Notes: generated from the letters alone by a model not told the origin. A stretch of 6,608 nt of DNA from Nitrospira sp. (GCA_015904075.1 JABMDH010000091.1:9376-15983), one strand, 5' to 3'. Counted from the stretch's first letter, positions 1-6,078 are shown. Numbers and translations: made by a program.

Positions 1-38
1 ACAACCCAGAAAAGCAAGTTCTTGACCCTGGAATTCAT
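1..38 (-). CDS. ftsH: FtsH membrane AAA+ zinc metalloprotease, N-terminal codons only
   Basis: Only the first 12 codons are inside the window; they read MNSRVKNLLFWV and then run off the left edge. This start (a few polar or basic residues followed by the beginning of a hydrophobic segment) is typical of FtsH, whose first transmembrane helix begins about here. FtsH is a membrane-anchored hexameric ATP-dependent protease that degrades misfolded membrane proteins and selected regulators. The call rests on this short peptide, on a strong Shine-Dalgarno 5 nt upstream, and on position: the order tilS-hpt-ftsH is widely conserved in bacteria. None of the catalytic motifs (Walker A and B, HEXXH) can be seen here, so the identification depends largely on context. 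Confidence 0.8.
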   Translation of the reverse strand, partial: MNSRVKNLLFWV

Positions 39-43
39 CCGGA

Positions 44-50
44 TCTCCTT
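44..50 (-). promoter_or_regulatory. Shine-Dalgarno of ftsH
   Basis: The minus strand reads AAGGAGA, then 5 nt, then the ATG at 38-36. This strong site fixes the ftsH start and supports a real gene beginning at the window edge. Confidence 0.8.
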
Positions 51-101
51 CGTGCGAACGTGATATTCAAACGGTACTTTCGGCGTTACAAAACCGTGGT
101 G

Positions 102-131
102 ATGTTAGCATAGCCCTATTCAGCTTGACAA
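102..131 (-). promoter_or_regulatory. Putative sigma70-type promoter for ftsH
   Basis: In the 109-nt hpt-ftsH gap the minus strand carries TTGTCA (131-126), an 18-nt spacer and TAACAT (107-102). The -10 is preceded by TGC, which gives an extended -10 element (TGN before the hexamer). The -35 matches consensus at 5 of 6 positions and the -10 at 4 of 6. Transcription would start near position 95 and give a leader of roughly 57 nt before the ftsH ATG. This would let ftsH respond separately from the heme-ribF-tilS-hpt unit upstream. I see no convincing terminator after hpt, so read-through from the operon is also likely. Confidence 0.5.
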
Positions 132-147
132 CAACGCGTGGTATTCC

Positions 148-690
148 CTACTCGTCCTGAAGCTCCTTCTGATCCAGGACGGCAAGATACGGTAGATTGC
201 GATACTTCTGACGATAATCGAGCCCATATCCCACGATGTACTGATTGGGCACGGAGAATCCAACGTACCCAACACGCACATCGGCAATACGACGATCTTG
301 CTTGCTTAGAAGCGTGCAGACGTTGATACTGCGCGGCTTTTTCTTGGCAAGTACTTTCAGCAGATACTGTGCGGTCAAACCGGAATCTACGATATCTTCG
401 ACCAGCAACACATCCTTGCCGGCAATTTCCACGGTCAACTCCGTCGCCAGCTTTACTTTCGCCGCAGTCTTGCTTCGTGATTCGGAGCTCGTCACAACAA
501 TAAAGTCGACCCGCACCGGAATTCGGATAGCTCTCGCCAAATCAGCATAAAAGGCATACGCCCCTTTCAGCACGCCGACCAGCACGAGGTCCTTGCCCGC
601 ATAATCGGCGCTGATCTGTCGGCCCATCTCCCGGATGCGGGCGCGCATTTGCTCTTGCGTGACAATCGGCTTCCCAAACATACGTTCCAT
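148..690 (-). CDS. hpt: Hypoxanthine(-guanine) phosphoribosyltransferase
   Basis: This 180-residue cytoplasmic purine-salvage enzyme transfers the phosphoribosyl group of PRPP to hypoxanthine or guanine, giving IMP or GMP. The length is typical of bacterial Hpt. Visible landmarks are the PRPP-loop I region VLKGAYAF (40-47), the acidic PRPP-binding motif VEDIVDSGLT (97-106), the purine-contacting Lys130 in LLSKQDR, and the C-terminal stretch VGYGLDYRQKYRNLPYL (153-169). Odd point: the flexible active-site loop, usually S-S-Y-G in the family, reads T-S-S-E (67-70), so the conserved Tyr and Gly are replaced. The ATG at 690 is chosen because the fragment-duplicated copy starts at the equivalent codon and a GGGAG lies 10 nt upstream; Met4 is an alternative. 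Its first 17 codons are repeated at 807-856. It lies downstream of tilS and upstream of ftsH. Confidence 0.93.
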   Translation of the reverse strand: MERMFGKPIVTQEQMRARIREMGRQISADYAGKDLVLVGVLKGAYAFYADLARAIRIPVRVDFIVVTSSESRSKTAAKVKLATELTVEIAGKDVLLVEDIVDSGLTAQYLLKVLAKKKPRSINVCTLLSKQDRRIADVRVGYVGFSVPNQYIVGYGLDYRQKYRNLPYLAVLDQKELQDE

Positions 691-790
691 GCCGCTAACT
701 CTCCCTCACTGTGAACGGTCCATCAACCGTGAAAACCAGACATCATTCGGTCGTCCCAGTCAGAGACGACCGGCCATCCTGCCGATACTC
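641..790. repeat. Duplicated tilS-hpt junction, copy A (next to intact hpt)
   Basis: This 150-bp stretch is repeated at 807-956 with a constant offset of 166 bp and no gaps. Positions 641-690 (hpt codons 1-17) match 807-856 at 48 of 50 bases. Positions 691-790 (tilS tail plus spacer) match 857-956 at about 75 of 100 by hand count. Copy A carries the working hpt start together with a non-functional copy of the tilS tail. The tilS-like stop TAG (697-695) still lies 4 nt before the hpt ATG, the same spacing as in copy B. Confidence 0.9.
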
Positions 791-856
791 GCTCACTCTC
801 ATACGAGCGCGCATTGGCTCTTGCGTGACAATCGGCTTCCCAAACATACATTCCAT
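695..856 (-). pseudogene. Broken hpt-start / tilS-end remnant; encodes a chimeric 37-residue ORF
   Basis: This lies between the tilS stop and the true hpt start. On the minus strand it begins at an ATG (856-854) with a second hpt beginning, MECMFGKPIVTQEPMRARMR. Without changing frame it continues into a second tilS tail, YRQDGRSSLTGTTE, and stops at TGA (745-743). After that TGA the same frame still reads CLVFTVDGPFTVRES up to a TAG (697-695), matching the genuine TilS ending CVVMTVDGPPAVRGK. It is therefore a tandem-duplication remnant: hpt prime fused to tilS prime, with a nonsense change in the tilS part. Whether the 37-codon ORF (743-856) is translated is unknown. It has the original hpt-type ribosome-binding context and starts 4 nt after the tilS stop, so it could act as a decoy start or leader peptide ahead of hpt. 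The short product has no recognisable function. Confidence 0.8.
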
Positions 857-956
857 ATCGCTATTTCCCCCTCACTGCGGGCGGTCCATCGACCGTCATG
901 ACGACACACCGTTCAGTCGCCGGAGTCATAACCGACCGGTCATCCTGCCGATACCC
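807..956. repeat. Duplicated tilS-hpt junction, copy B (end of intact tilS)
   Basis: This is the partner of 641-790. It contains the genuine last codons and TAG stop (863-861) of tilS, followed 4 nt later by the ATG (856) of the truncated hpt copy. Relative to real hpt, the hpt part differs by two base changes within the 50 bp, giving Arg3 to Cys and Gln14 to Pro. Weaker codon-level similarity (R-M-R against R-I-R) continues down to about 795, and then the sequence becomes the tilS part of copy A. Confidence 0.9.
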
Positions 957-2333
957 TACAACCCACAGGATTTGCTCCGCTGTAGCTACTACTGGAATTC
1001 TCGTCCGATCATTACCAACCACTTTCAGATCAGTAAAAAAGTCCTGGAGCTTCTTCGAACGCCCTTTCATACCGAAAGGACAAAACCGATCTCCCGGCTG
1101 CCACGCTCGTACTACCAATGGTCCGTCGATTCGGTCGGCATCCATCAGGATACGATCATTTTTCTGTGCGGTCTCATGAATATGCTTCCGCAGCAATCGC
1201 TCCGCATGAATGCGTTGCCCCGTGGCAGTCCAGGTGATCGCCCCCGGCACAGGCAAAACCATCGAACCGGTCTGATCGGGCCGATTATGTGGCTGCGCTT
1301 GTGATGTCGGCGGGAAGAATCGCACAACATGTTTATCAACGATCACACGCCCTGATGGAATGGCGATATTCGAGACTCTGTCCTTCTTCATCACAGCCTG
1401 ACGCACGAGCTCTACCCAGTGTAGACTCGGCGGTCGATCTACCGGGCTGCATCTCTGCAATGATGAATGGATGAGACGCCGCTGCATTGCAAGCGGTAGC
1501 TCTCGCAGGAACAATCGATCGATCATTTGTTCGCCCTCCGGCAATCGATCAATCCGAGCAGTACTGAGCGCAGCAACCTGTTCGTCGAGATACCGGTCGT
1601 CTTCGCGACAGACATCGGCAAGCTTACAGAGAGTTTTCACCGATGCCGGCGATACCCGCTGCAAGGCCGGAATGATTTCGTGTCTGACTCGGTTCCGCAG
1701 ATAGATTGGCTTATCATTACTGGAATCACGACGAAAGGATATCGCCTCACTCTGAAGATAAGCGAGGATCTCTCTCCGCCTCAGCTCGAACAAAGGCCGG
1801 ACAATGCTGCCATCGCGGCATGCCGGCATGCCGGACAGACCGGACAAGCCTGCCCCGCGCAGCATCCAGAGCAGCACGGTTTCAGCTTGATCGTCGGCCG
1901 TATGTCCGACGGCAATCCGATCCGCCCCACATTGGTGCGCAATGGCTGTCAGCGCACGGTAGCGCACGTCACGAGCTGCCGCTTGGAGAGACGTACCACG
2001 TGCGCGATTCTGGACATCGAGTTGCATCGCATGAAGCGGAATATCCAACCGTTGACAGAGCGCCTCCACAAACGCCTGATCGCCATCCGATTCACTCCCA
2101 CGCAACCCGTAATTACCGTGAGCAGCACTGAGTGTCAGACGCCATGGTGTTCGCAGCCGATGCAGAAGTGATACAAGCGCGACGGAATCCGGGCCGCCGG
2201 ACACTGCGACAAGAAGGTGCTGCCCCGGCTCGAACAACATTCTCGTTCGAATCGTTTTCACCATGTGGTGGAGCACGGTCGGCCATGCCCGGCGTCCGGT
2301 CCTACCGGCTGATTCGATTGCGGCTGCGGTCAT
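861..2333 (-). CDS. tilS: tRNA(Ile)-lysidine synthetase
   Basis: TilS ligates lysine to C34 of the CAU anticodon of tRNA-Ile2 using ATP. This changes codon recognition from AUG to AUA and charging from Met to Ile, so the enzyme is essential in most bacteria. The 490 residues match a full-length type with C-terminal domains. The N-terminal PP-loop ATPase carries SGGPDS (45-50), followed by GHTADDQAET (143-152) and RNRVRHEIIP (213-222). The C-terminal domain shows RAWQPGDRF (409-417) and KKLQDFF (427-433). The ATG at 2333 overlaps the ribF stop as ATGA, which suggests translational coupling. Family alignment would also allow Met24 (MVKTIRT) as start, because residues 1-23 look unconserved. The last 30 or so codons are duplicated downstream in degraded form. 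The TAG stop is at 863-861. Confidence 0.95.
   Translation of the reverse strand: MTAAAIESAGRTGRRAWPTVLHHMVKTIRTRMLFEPGQHLLVAVSGGPDSVALVSLLHRLRTPWRLTLSAAHGNYGLRGSESDGDQAFVEALCQRLDIPLHAMQLDVQNRARGTSLQAAARDVRYRALTAIAHQCGADRIAVGHTADDQAETVLLWMLRGAGLSGLSGMPACRDGSIVRPLFELRRREILAYLQSEAISFRRDSSNDKPIYLRNRVRHEIIPALQRVSPASVKTLCKLADVCREDDRYLDEQVAALSTARIDRLPEGEQMIDRLFLRELPLAMQRRLIHSSLQRCSPVDRPPSLHWVELVRQAVMKKDRVSNIAIPSGRVIVDKHVVRFFPPTSQAQPHNRPDQTGSMVLPVPGAITWTATGQRIHAERLLRKHIHETAQKNDRILMDADRIDGPLVVRAWQPGDRFCPFGMKGRSKKLQDFFTDLKVVGNDRTRIPVVATAEQILWVVGYRQDDRSVMTPATERCVVMTVDGPPAVRGK
1816..1833. repeat. 18-bp perfect palindrome inside tilS
   Basis: The 18 bases at 1816-1833 equal their own reverse complement and contain two overlapping GCATGCCG units. 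They encode TilS residues around Gly168-Met-Pro-Ala-Cys172. There is no loop and no T-run, so it is not a terminator. It may simply be a by-product of GC-rich codon choice. Confidence 0.6.
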
Positions 2334-3283
2334 CGCTTCCCCAACACCTCGTGATGCTTCTGCAACATCGCTCTGGCCGAAGCCACATCACGTGCAATCT
2401 GAAGACTTAAAGTATCGGATCCTGAAAACTGCCTATCCTGACGAACCAGATCGATAAACTCGACAGCCATCTGTTGCCCGTAGAGATCACAGGCGTCATC
2501 CAACAAATGCACTTCGAGCAACCGTTCCCCCACACCAAATGTAGGCCTTGTCCCGATGTATGCTACTGAATCGTAGCGCCGTTGGTTCCACACGGCCACC
2601 GTTGCATACACCCCGTCAGCTGGAGTCACACGGTCAGGCGGCACAGGAAGATTCGCTGTCCGCCATCCCAATTCCTGCCCTCTCTGTACACCAGGAACGA
2701 CCACCCCGGTCATGACATACTGCCGCCCAAGGAGAAGCGCGGCTTGGGCGACATCACCTGTTTGAATGAGTTGCCGGATTCTCGTTGAACTCACGACACC
2801 TCCGGATGCCGTCACCGGAGCCATCGGATGCACCACAAATCCATACCGGCTACCAAGCGCCACAAGATCGGCAATCGTTCCCGCACGCCTGTGCCCAAAC
2901 ACAAAATGTTGTCCTACAAACAGTTCTTTCAGACCAAGTCCTTGCGACAAGACCTGGTCAACAAAGGCTTCGGGCGAGAGCGTGGCAAACGTCTCGCTAA
3001 ATTCCAAGAACACCACTTCGTCGATCCCTGCGTCTTGAAAACGGGCGAGTTTCTCTTCCGGGCCGGTCAAAAACCGAAGATCGACGTGCGGTGCCAGAAT
3101 CTTGACCGGATGTGGATCAAACGTCAGCGCCAGAGCTGTTCCTCCGGCCTTGCGCGCAGTCTGTGACACCGCCTGCAATAGCGCGCGATGTCCAATATGG
3201 TGCCCGTCAAAATTTCCAATCGTCGCGACAGGATACGGACGAACGCTCTCGCCCACATATCCTCGAGTCACCTGTATGGACAT
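2330..3283 (-). CDS. ribF: Bifunctional riboflavin kinase / FAD synthetase
   Basis: RibF converts riboflavin to FMN (C-terminal kinase) and FMN to FAD (N-terminal adenylyltransferase) in the cytoplasm. Numbered from the TTG at 3289, the adenylyltransferase motifs are GNFDGHHIGH (25-34), TFDPHP (56-61) and SSTRIR (167-172). The kinase motifs are GQELGWRTANLP (204-215), DGVYA (226-229 region), YIGTRPTF (244-251), EVHLLD (259-264) and DLYG (268-271). Length (317-319) is normal. Two usually conserved spots differ: GNFDGVH is GNFDGHH, and the D-F-x-F-G motif reads GQHFVFG. I prefer the ATG at 3283, 2 nt after the hemB stop. The alternative TTG at 3289 overlaps that stop and adds two residues. No clear Shine-Dalgarno is visible, so coupling to hemB is likely. 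The stop overlaps the tilS start. Confidence 0.95.
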   Translation of the reverse strand: MSIQVTRGYVGESVRPYPVATIGNFDGHHIGHRALLQAVSQTARKAGGTALALTFDPHPVKILAPHVDLRFLTGPEEKLARFQDAGIDEVVFLEFSETFATLSPEAFVDQVLSQGLGLKELFVGQHFVFGHRRAGTIADLVALGSRYGFVVHPMAPVTASGGVVSSTRIRQLIQTGDVAQAALLLGRQYVMTGVVVPGVQRGQELGWRTANLPVPPDRVTPADGVYATVAVWNQRRYDSVAYIGTRPTFGVGERLLEVHLLDDACDLYGQQMAVEFIDLVRQDRQFSGSDTLSLQIARDVASARAMLQKHHEVLGKR

Positions 3284-3285
3284 AT

Positions 3286-4257
3286 TCAATGCAACAGCCG
3301 GGCAGCGTCTTTGGAAAAATAGGAGAGGATGAGATCGGCGCCTGCCCGTTTGATCGCCAGGAGCGACTCCATCATTGCACGCGACTCATCAAGCCAGCCG
3401 GCCTGTGCGGCAGCCTTGATCATGCTGTACTCGCCGCTCACCTGATACGCGGCAATCGGAAGGAGTGTACGACTGCGCGCAGCCGCAATAATATCCAAAT
3501 ACGGCAAGGCCGGTTTCACCATGACGATATCGGCTCCCTCCTCGATGTCGAGATCGATCTCACGAAGAGCCTCACGTGCATTGGCCGGATCCATTTGATA
3601 CGACTGTCGATCGCCGAATTGCGGACTCGAAAAAGCCGCATCGCGAAACGGCGCGTAGAAACAGGAAGAGAACTTCGCCGCATACGCCATAATCGGCACA
3701 TCCGGGAACCCGGCCTGGTCGAGCTCGTTTCTGATGGCCGCGACTCGGCCATCCATCATATCGGATGGTGCCACCATGTCGACCCCCGCAGCGGCATGGG
3801 TGCGGGCCATTGCTCTCAGACACGCCAGCGTGTCGTCGTTGAGAATCTTGCCGTCTTTAACGATGCCGCAATGTCCATGACTGGTGTACTCATCGATACA
3901 GACATCGGTAATCACCATCAGGTTTGGCACCTGTGATTTGACTGCTTTGATCGCCCGCTGCACGATGCCGTTCGGATCCAAGCCCGCGCTACCCCGTTCA
4001 TCCTTCTGCGCCGGAATACCGAATAGGATGATCGCCGGAATACCCAACGCATTGATCTCGCCGGCTTCTTTGAGCAACAAATCGATCGACAGACGGAATT
4101 GCCCCGGCATCGAAGCGATTTCTTCGCGTCGTCCCTGCCCTTCAACGACGAACAGCGGCGCAATAAAGTCGGCAGGAGACAGCGCGGTCTCCCGCACCAT
4201 CCGCCGGAGCGATTCATGTTGCCGAAGCCGACGAAGCCGCTGGATTGGAAAGGCCAT
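3286..4257 (-). CDS. hemB: Delta-aminolevulinic acid dehydratase (porphobilinogen synthase)
   Basis: HemB condenses two 5-aminolevulinate molecules into porphobilinogen, the first common pyrrole of tetrapyrrole synthesis, in the cytoplasm as a homo-octamer. The 323-residue length is standard. The two active-site lysines are Lys195 in [12 protein letters not shown] and the Schiff-base Lys248 in [11 protein letters not shown]. The metal-binding segment [14 protein letters not shown] (118-131) keeps two of the three zinc-site cysteines (Cys120, Cys130) with Asp122 in place of the third. It is therefore intermediate between the three-Cys zinc type and the Asp-rich magnesium type. The conserved [12 protein letters not shown] segment (215-226) is also present. 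The gene starts 6 nt after the CBS gene stop, with AGGA just before the ATG, and ends 2 nt before the ribF ATG. Confidence 0.96.
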   Translation of the reverse strand: MAFPIQRLRRLRQHESLRRMVRETALSPADFIAPLFVVEGQGRREEIASMPGQFRLSIDLLLKEAGEINALGIPAIILFGIPAQKDERGSAGLDPNGIVQRAIKAVKSQVPNLMVITDVCIDEYTSHGHCGIVKDGKILNDDTLACLRAMARTHAAAGVDMVAPSDMMDGRVAAIRNELDQAGFPDVPIMAYAAKFSSCFYAPFRDAAFSSPQFGDRQSYQMDPANAREALREIDLDIEEGADIVMVKPALPYLDIIAAARSRTLLPIAAYQVSGEYSMIKAAAQAGWLDESRAMMESLLAIKRAGADLILSYFSKDAARLLH

Positions 4258-4263
4258 AGTGTC

Positions 4264-4659
4264 CTATTTCTTCCGGGGCAGATTCGTTAAGAAGACGACA
4301 AGATCGCGGACGGAGATCACCCCGACCAACTTGCCCTCGCGTGTCACACCAAGATGGCGCAAATGGGACTTCGCCATCAAATCGTTGGCATCGAGGAGCG
4401 TCTTGCTCTCCTCAATGGTCATAATGGGGGCAGACATAATTTGTTCCACCGTTGTCTTCGTCGCATCCGCTCCGGCAGCAACGACCCGGCGCATCATATC
4501 CGTGTCCGTCAAGATTCCGATAATTTCCCGTTCGTTGGTCACAAACAAACTACCGATCCCCCGGTCGCGCATGATCCGGGCGGCCGTTTGCGCATCGGTA
4601 TCCCGCGGCACGGTGATGAACTTGTCTCGTGGAATCATGAATGACTTTACTGGAACCAT
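4264..4659 (-). CDS. Small protein of two CBS domains
   Basis: This 131-residue soluble protein is made of a tandem CBS pair (Bateman module) and nothing else. CBS1 spans about residues 6-62 (GIGSLFV, then IIGILTDTDMMRRV) and CBS2 about 72-124 (RHLGVTREGKLVGVISVRDLV). TDTD (51-54) and SVRD (116-119) match the S/T-x-x-D positions that contact adenine-nucleotide ribose in ligand-binding CBS pairs, so it probably senses AMP, ATP, SAM or a similar adenosyl ligand. There is no signal peptide, membrane segment or fused effector. It sits between cobA-hemD and hemB with only 6 nt to hemB, which suggests a role linked to tetrapyrrole synthesis, but that is inference. Stand-alone CBS pairs are common and mostly uncharacterised. 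The start is fixed by a near-perfect Shine-Dalgarno. Confidence 0.92.
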   Translation of the reverse strand: MVPVKSFMIPRDKFITVPRDTDAQTAARIMRDRGIGSLFVTNEREIIGILTDTDMMRRVVAAGADATKTTVEQIMSAPIMTIEESKTLLDANDLMAKSHLRHLGVTREGKLVGVISVRDLVVFLTNLPRKK

Positions 4660-4665
4660 GCCATT

Positions 4666-4673
4666 ACCTCCTT
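4666..4673 (-). promoter_or_regulatory. Strong Shine-Dalgarno of the CBS-domain gene
   Basis: The minus strand reads AAGGAGGT, then 6 nt, then the ATG at 4659-4657. It is the strongest ribosome-binding site in the window. Among coupled genes with weak sites, it suggests the CBS protein is translated independently and perhaps at a higher level. Confidence 0.85.
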
Positions 4674-4698
4674 CATAGCTATCCGATTACCTTCTGCG

Positions 4699-6078
4699 TT
4701 ATGCCGTGCCCGCCATCACCTGTTTCCGGCGTCCGGCATCATAATGACGAACAATTGCGTCGACCAGTGCCGGAATCGTATTTTCCTCCGGCACGATCGA
4801 AACCGTCAAACCAAATTCTTCGGCAGTCCTGGCCGTGATGGGTCCAATGCAAGCGACCAGGACGGATTGCAAGAGCGGTCTCACCCGCTCCACCCCCCCG
4901 AGCATCGTGACAAAGTTACGAACGGTCGACGAGCTGGTAAACGTCACAACATGAATCTGCCGATCAGACAACTGCCGGCACCACTCCGCTCTATCCTCGC
5001 TTGGCGTGATAGTGCGATAGACCGTCACCACATCGACATGCGCGCCACGGGCACGCACATCGTCCGGCAGTAACTCACGCGCCGATGACGAAAACCGCGA
5101 GAAGGAGAATCTGCTTGCACAGATCGAAAATCTGGCCCACTGAGTTGCGCTGCTGATAGAGCTGATCGCCCGATCCACCGCAGTCCAATCCTCCGGTGGA
5201 ACGATCCGGATGGTCGGTGCTTCGACGGGCTCCGCGCCATAGGCGGCCAGCAGATCGGCCAATTCCGCTGCCTGCTCCTTCGCTCGCGTCATCAAGACCC
5301 GCTTGCCGAACAGCGGTCGACGTTCGAACCAGTTCAATTGCTCCCTGAGTCGAACTACGTCACCCACCACAATCACCGTCGGCGGCTCCATCTTGGCTGC
5401 CTCGGTTTTCCCCACAATATCAGCGAGGGTCCCGACCACCGTCTGTTGTGCTGCTCTGGTTCCCCAACGAATAACCGCTGCCGGTGTAGTGCTTGACCGT
5501 CCCTCAGCAGTTAAATTGGCGACGATCGCCGGCAGATTCTTCATACCCATGAGAAAGACCAAGGTGCCATGGCTCGTCGCAAGTCTCGGCCACTCCACCC
5601 CCGTGGATGGTTTATCGGGATCTTCATGTCCTGTGACAAACGTAACAGTGGAGGCCAGGGTTCGATGCGTCACAGGAATACCGGCATACGCCGGCGCCGC
5701 AACAGCAGCCGTGACACCGGGGACTACCTCAAACTCAATACCGGCCGATGCCAACACTTCCGCCTCTTCTCCTCCACGCCCAAATACGAAAGGATCCCCG
5801 CCCTTGAGCCGTACAACGGTTTTGCCCTCCTGAGCCCGCTCGATCAATAGCCGGTTGATCTCGTCTTGCGCCGGGTATTTTCCTTTGCCGCGCCGCCCGA
5901 CATACAAACGTTCCGCCTGATCAGACACATGGGTCAGAATGGCGGGATTGGCGAGATAATCGTACAAAACCACATCCGCCTGCTCAAGACATTCCTTCCC
6001 GCGAAGAGTCAGCAGTTTGGGATCTCCGGGACCAGCCCCGACTAAATAGACCTTACCGTTCAGACGTGGCGCCGTCAT
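4699..6078 (-). CDS. cobA-hemD: Uroporphyrinogen-III C-methyltransferase / uroporphyrinogen-III synthase fusion, HemD part shortened
   Basis: The N-terminal CobA/SUMT domain (about 10-248, numbered from the GTG at 6081) methylates uroporphyrinogen III at C2 and C7 with SAM, giving precorrin-2. It shows VGAGPGDP (14-21), RLKGGDPFVFGRGGEE (91-106), VPGVTAA (120-126), GIPVTHR (134-140), LMGMKNL (177-183) and PPTVIVVGD (233-241), and looks intact. The C-terminal HemD domain (about 256-460) should close hydroxymethylbilane to uroporphyrinogen III. Its start (GKRVLMTRA) and its second half (RELLPDDVRARGAHVDVVTVYRT, FTSSSTV at 381, CIGPITA at 411) are clear. Between them, residues 312-333 are an S/F/R-rich stretch, and the usual first-half segment with the first IG-x-x-TA motif and the following strand is missing. 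That is roughly 55 residues less than normal. The frame stays open. The ATG at 6078 overlaps the hemC stop as TGATG; a GTG at 6081 is the alternative start. Confidence 0.92.
   Translation of the reverse strand: MTAPRLNGKVYLVGAGPGDPKLLTLRGKECLEQADVVLYDYLANPAILTHVSDQAERLYVGRRGKGKYPAQDEINRLLIERAQEGKTVVRLKGGDPFVFGRGGEEAEVLASAGIEFEVVPGVTAAVAAPAYAGIPVTHRTLASTVTFVTGHEDPDKPSTGVEWPRLATSHGTLVFLMGMKNLPAIVANLTAEGRSSTTPAAVIRWGTRAAQQTVVGTLADIVGKTEAAKMEPPTVIVVGDVVRLREQLNWFERRPLFGKRVLMTRAKEQAAELADLLAAYGAEPVEAPTIRIVPPEDWTAVDRAISSISSATQWARFSICASRFSFSRFSSSARELLPDDVRARGAHVDVVTVYRTITPSEDRAEWCRQLSDRQIHVVTFTSSSTVRNFVTMLGGVERVRPLLQSVLVACIGPITARTAEEFGLTVSIVPEENTIPALVDAIVRHYDAGRRKQVMAGTA

Noticed and set aside
71..97. 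Possible hairpin in the ftsH leader (ACGGT / ACCGT)
   Set aside because: Only 5 base pairs around a 17-nt loop with no T-run; too weak to call a terminator or riboswitch.
125..149. Plus-strand TTGACA that might be a -35 element
   Set aside because: It overlaps the minus-strand -35 because CTTGACAA is near-palindromic, it has no good -10 at 16-18 nt, and no plus-strand gene follows.
641..956. Short repeats as a CRISPR or REP-type array
   Set aside because: There are only two copies, each corresponding to defined parts of tilS and hpt; no spacer pattern.
711..1304. Plus-strand open frame of 197 codons covering the duplicated region and the tilS end
   Set aside because: Its internal repetition comes from the tandem duplication of tilS-hpt sequence on the other strand; not a repeat protein.
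1527..2171. Plus-strand open frame of 214 codons opposite tilS
   Set aside because: It mirrors the TilS PP-loop domain, whose motifs are clear on the minus strand; no independent support.
3112..3936. Long open frame on the plus strand (274 codons) opposite ribF and hemB
   Set aside because: It runs antisense to two clearly conserved genes, shows no recognisable domain, and is explained by their codon composition.
3884..4678. Plus-strand open frame of 264 codons opposite hemB and the CBS gene
   Set aside because: It is antisense to conserved genes, rich in Arg, Ser and Ile, and has no ribosome-binding site or domain.
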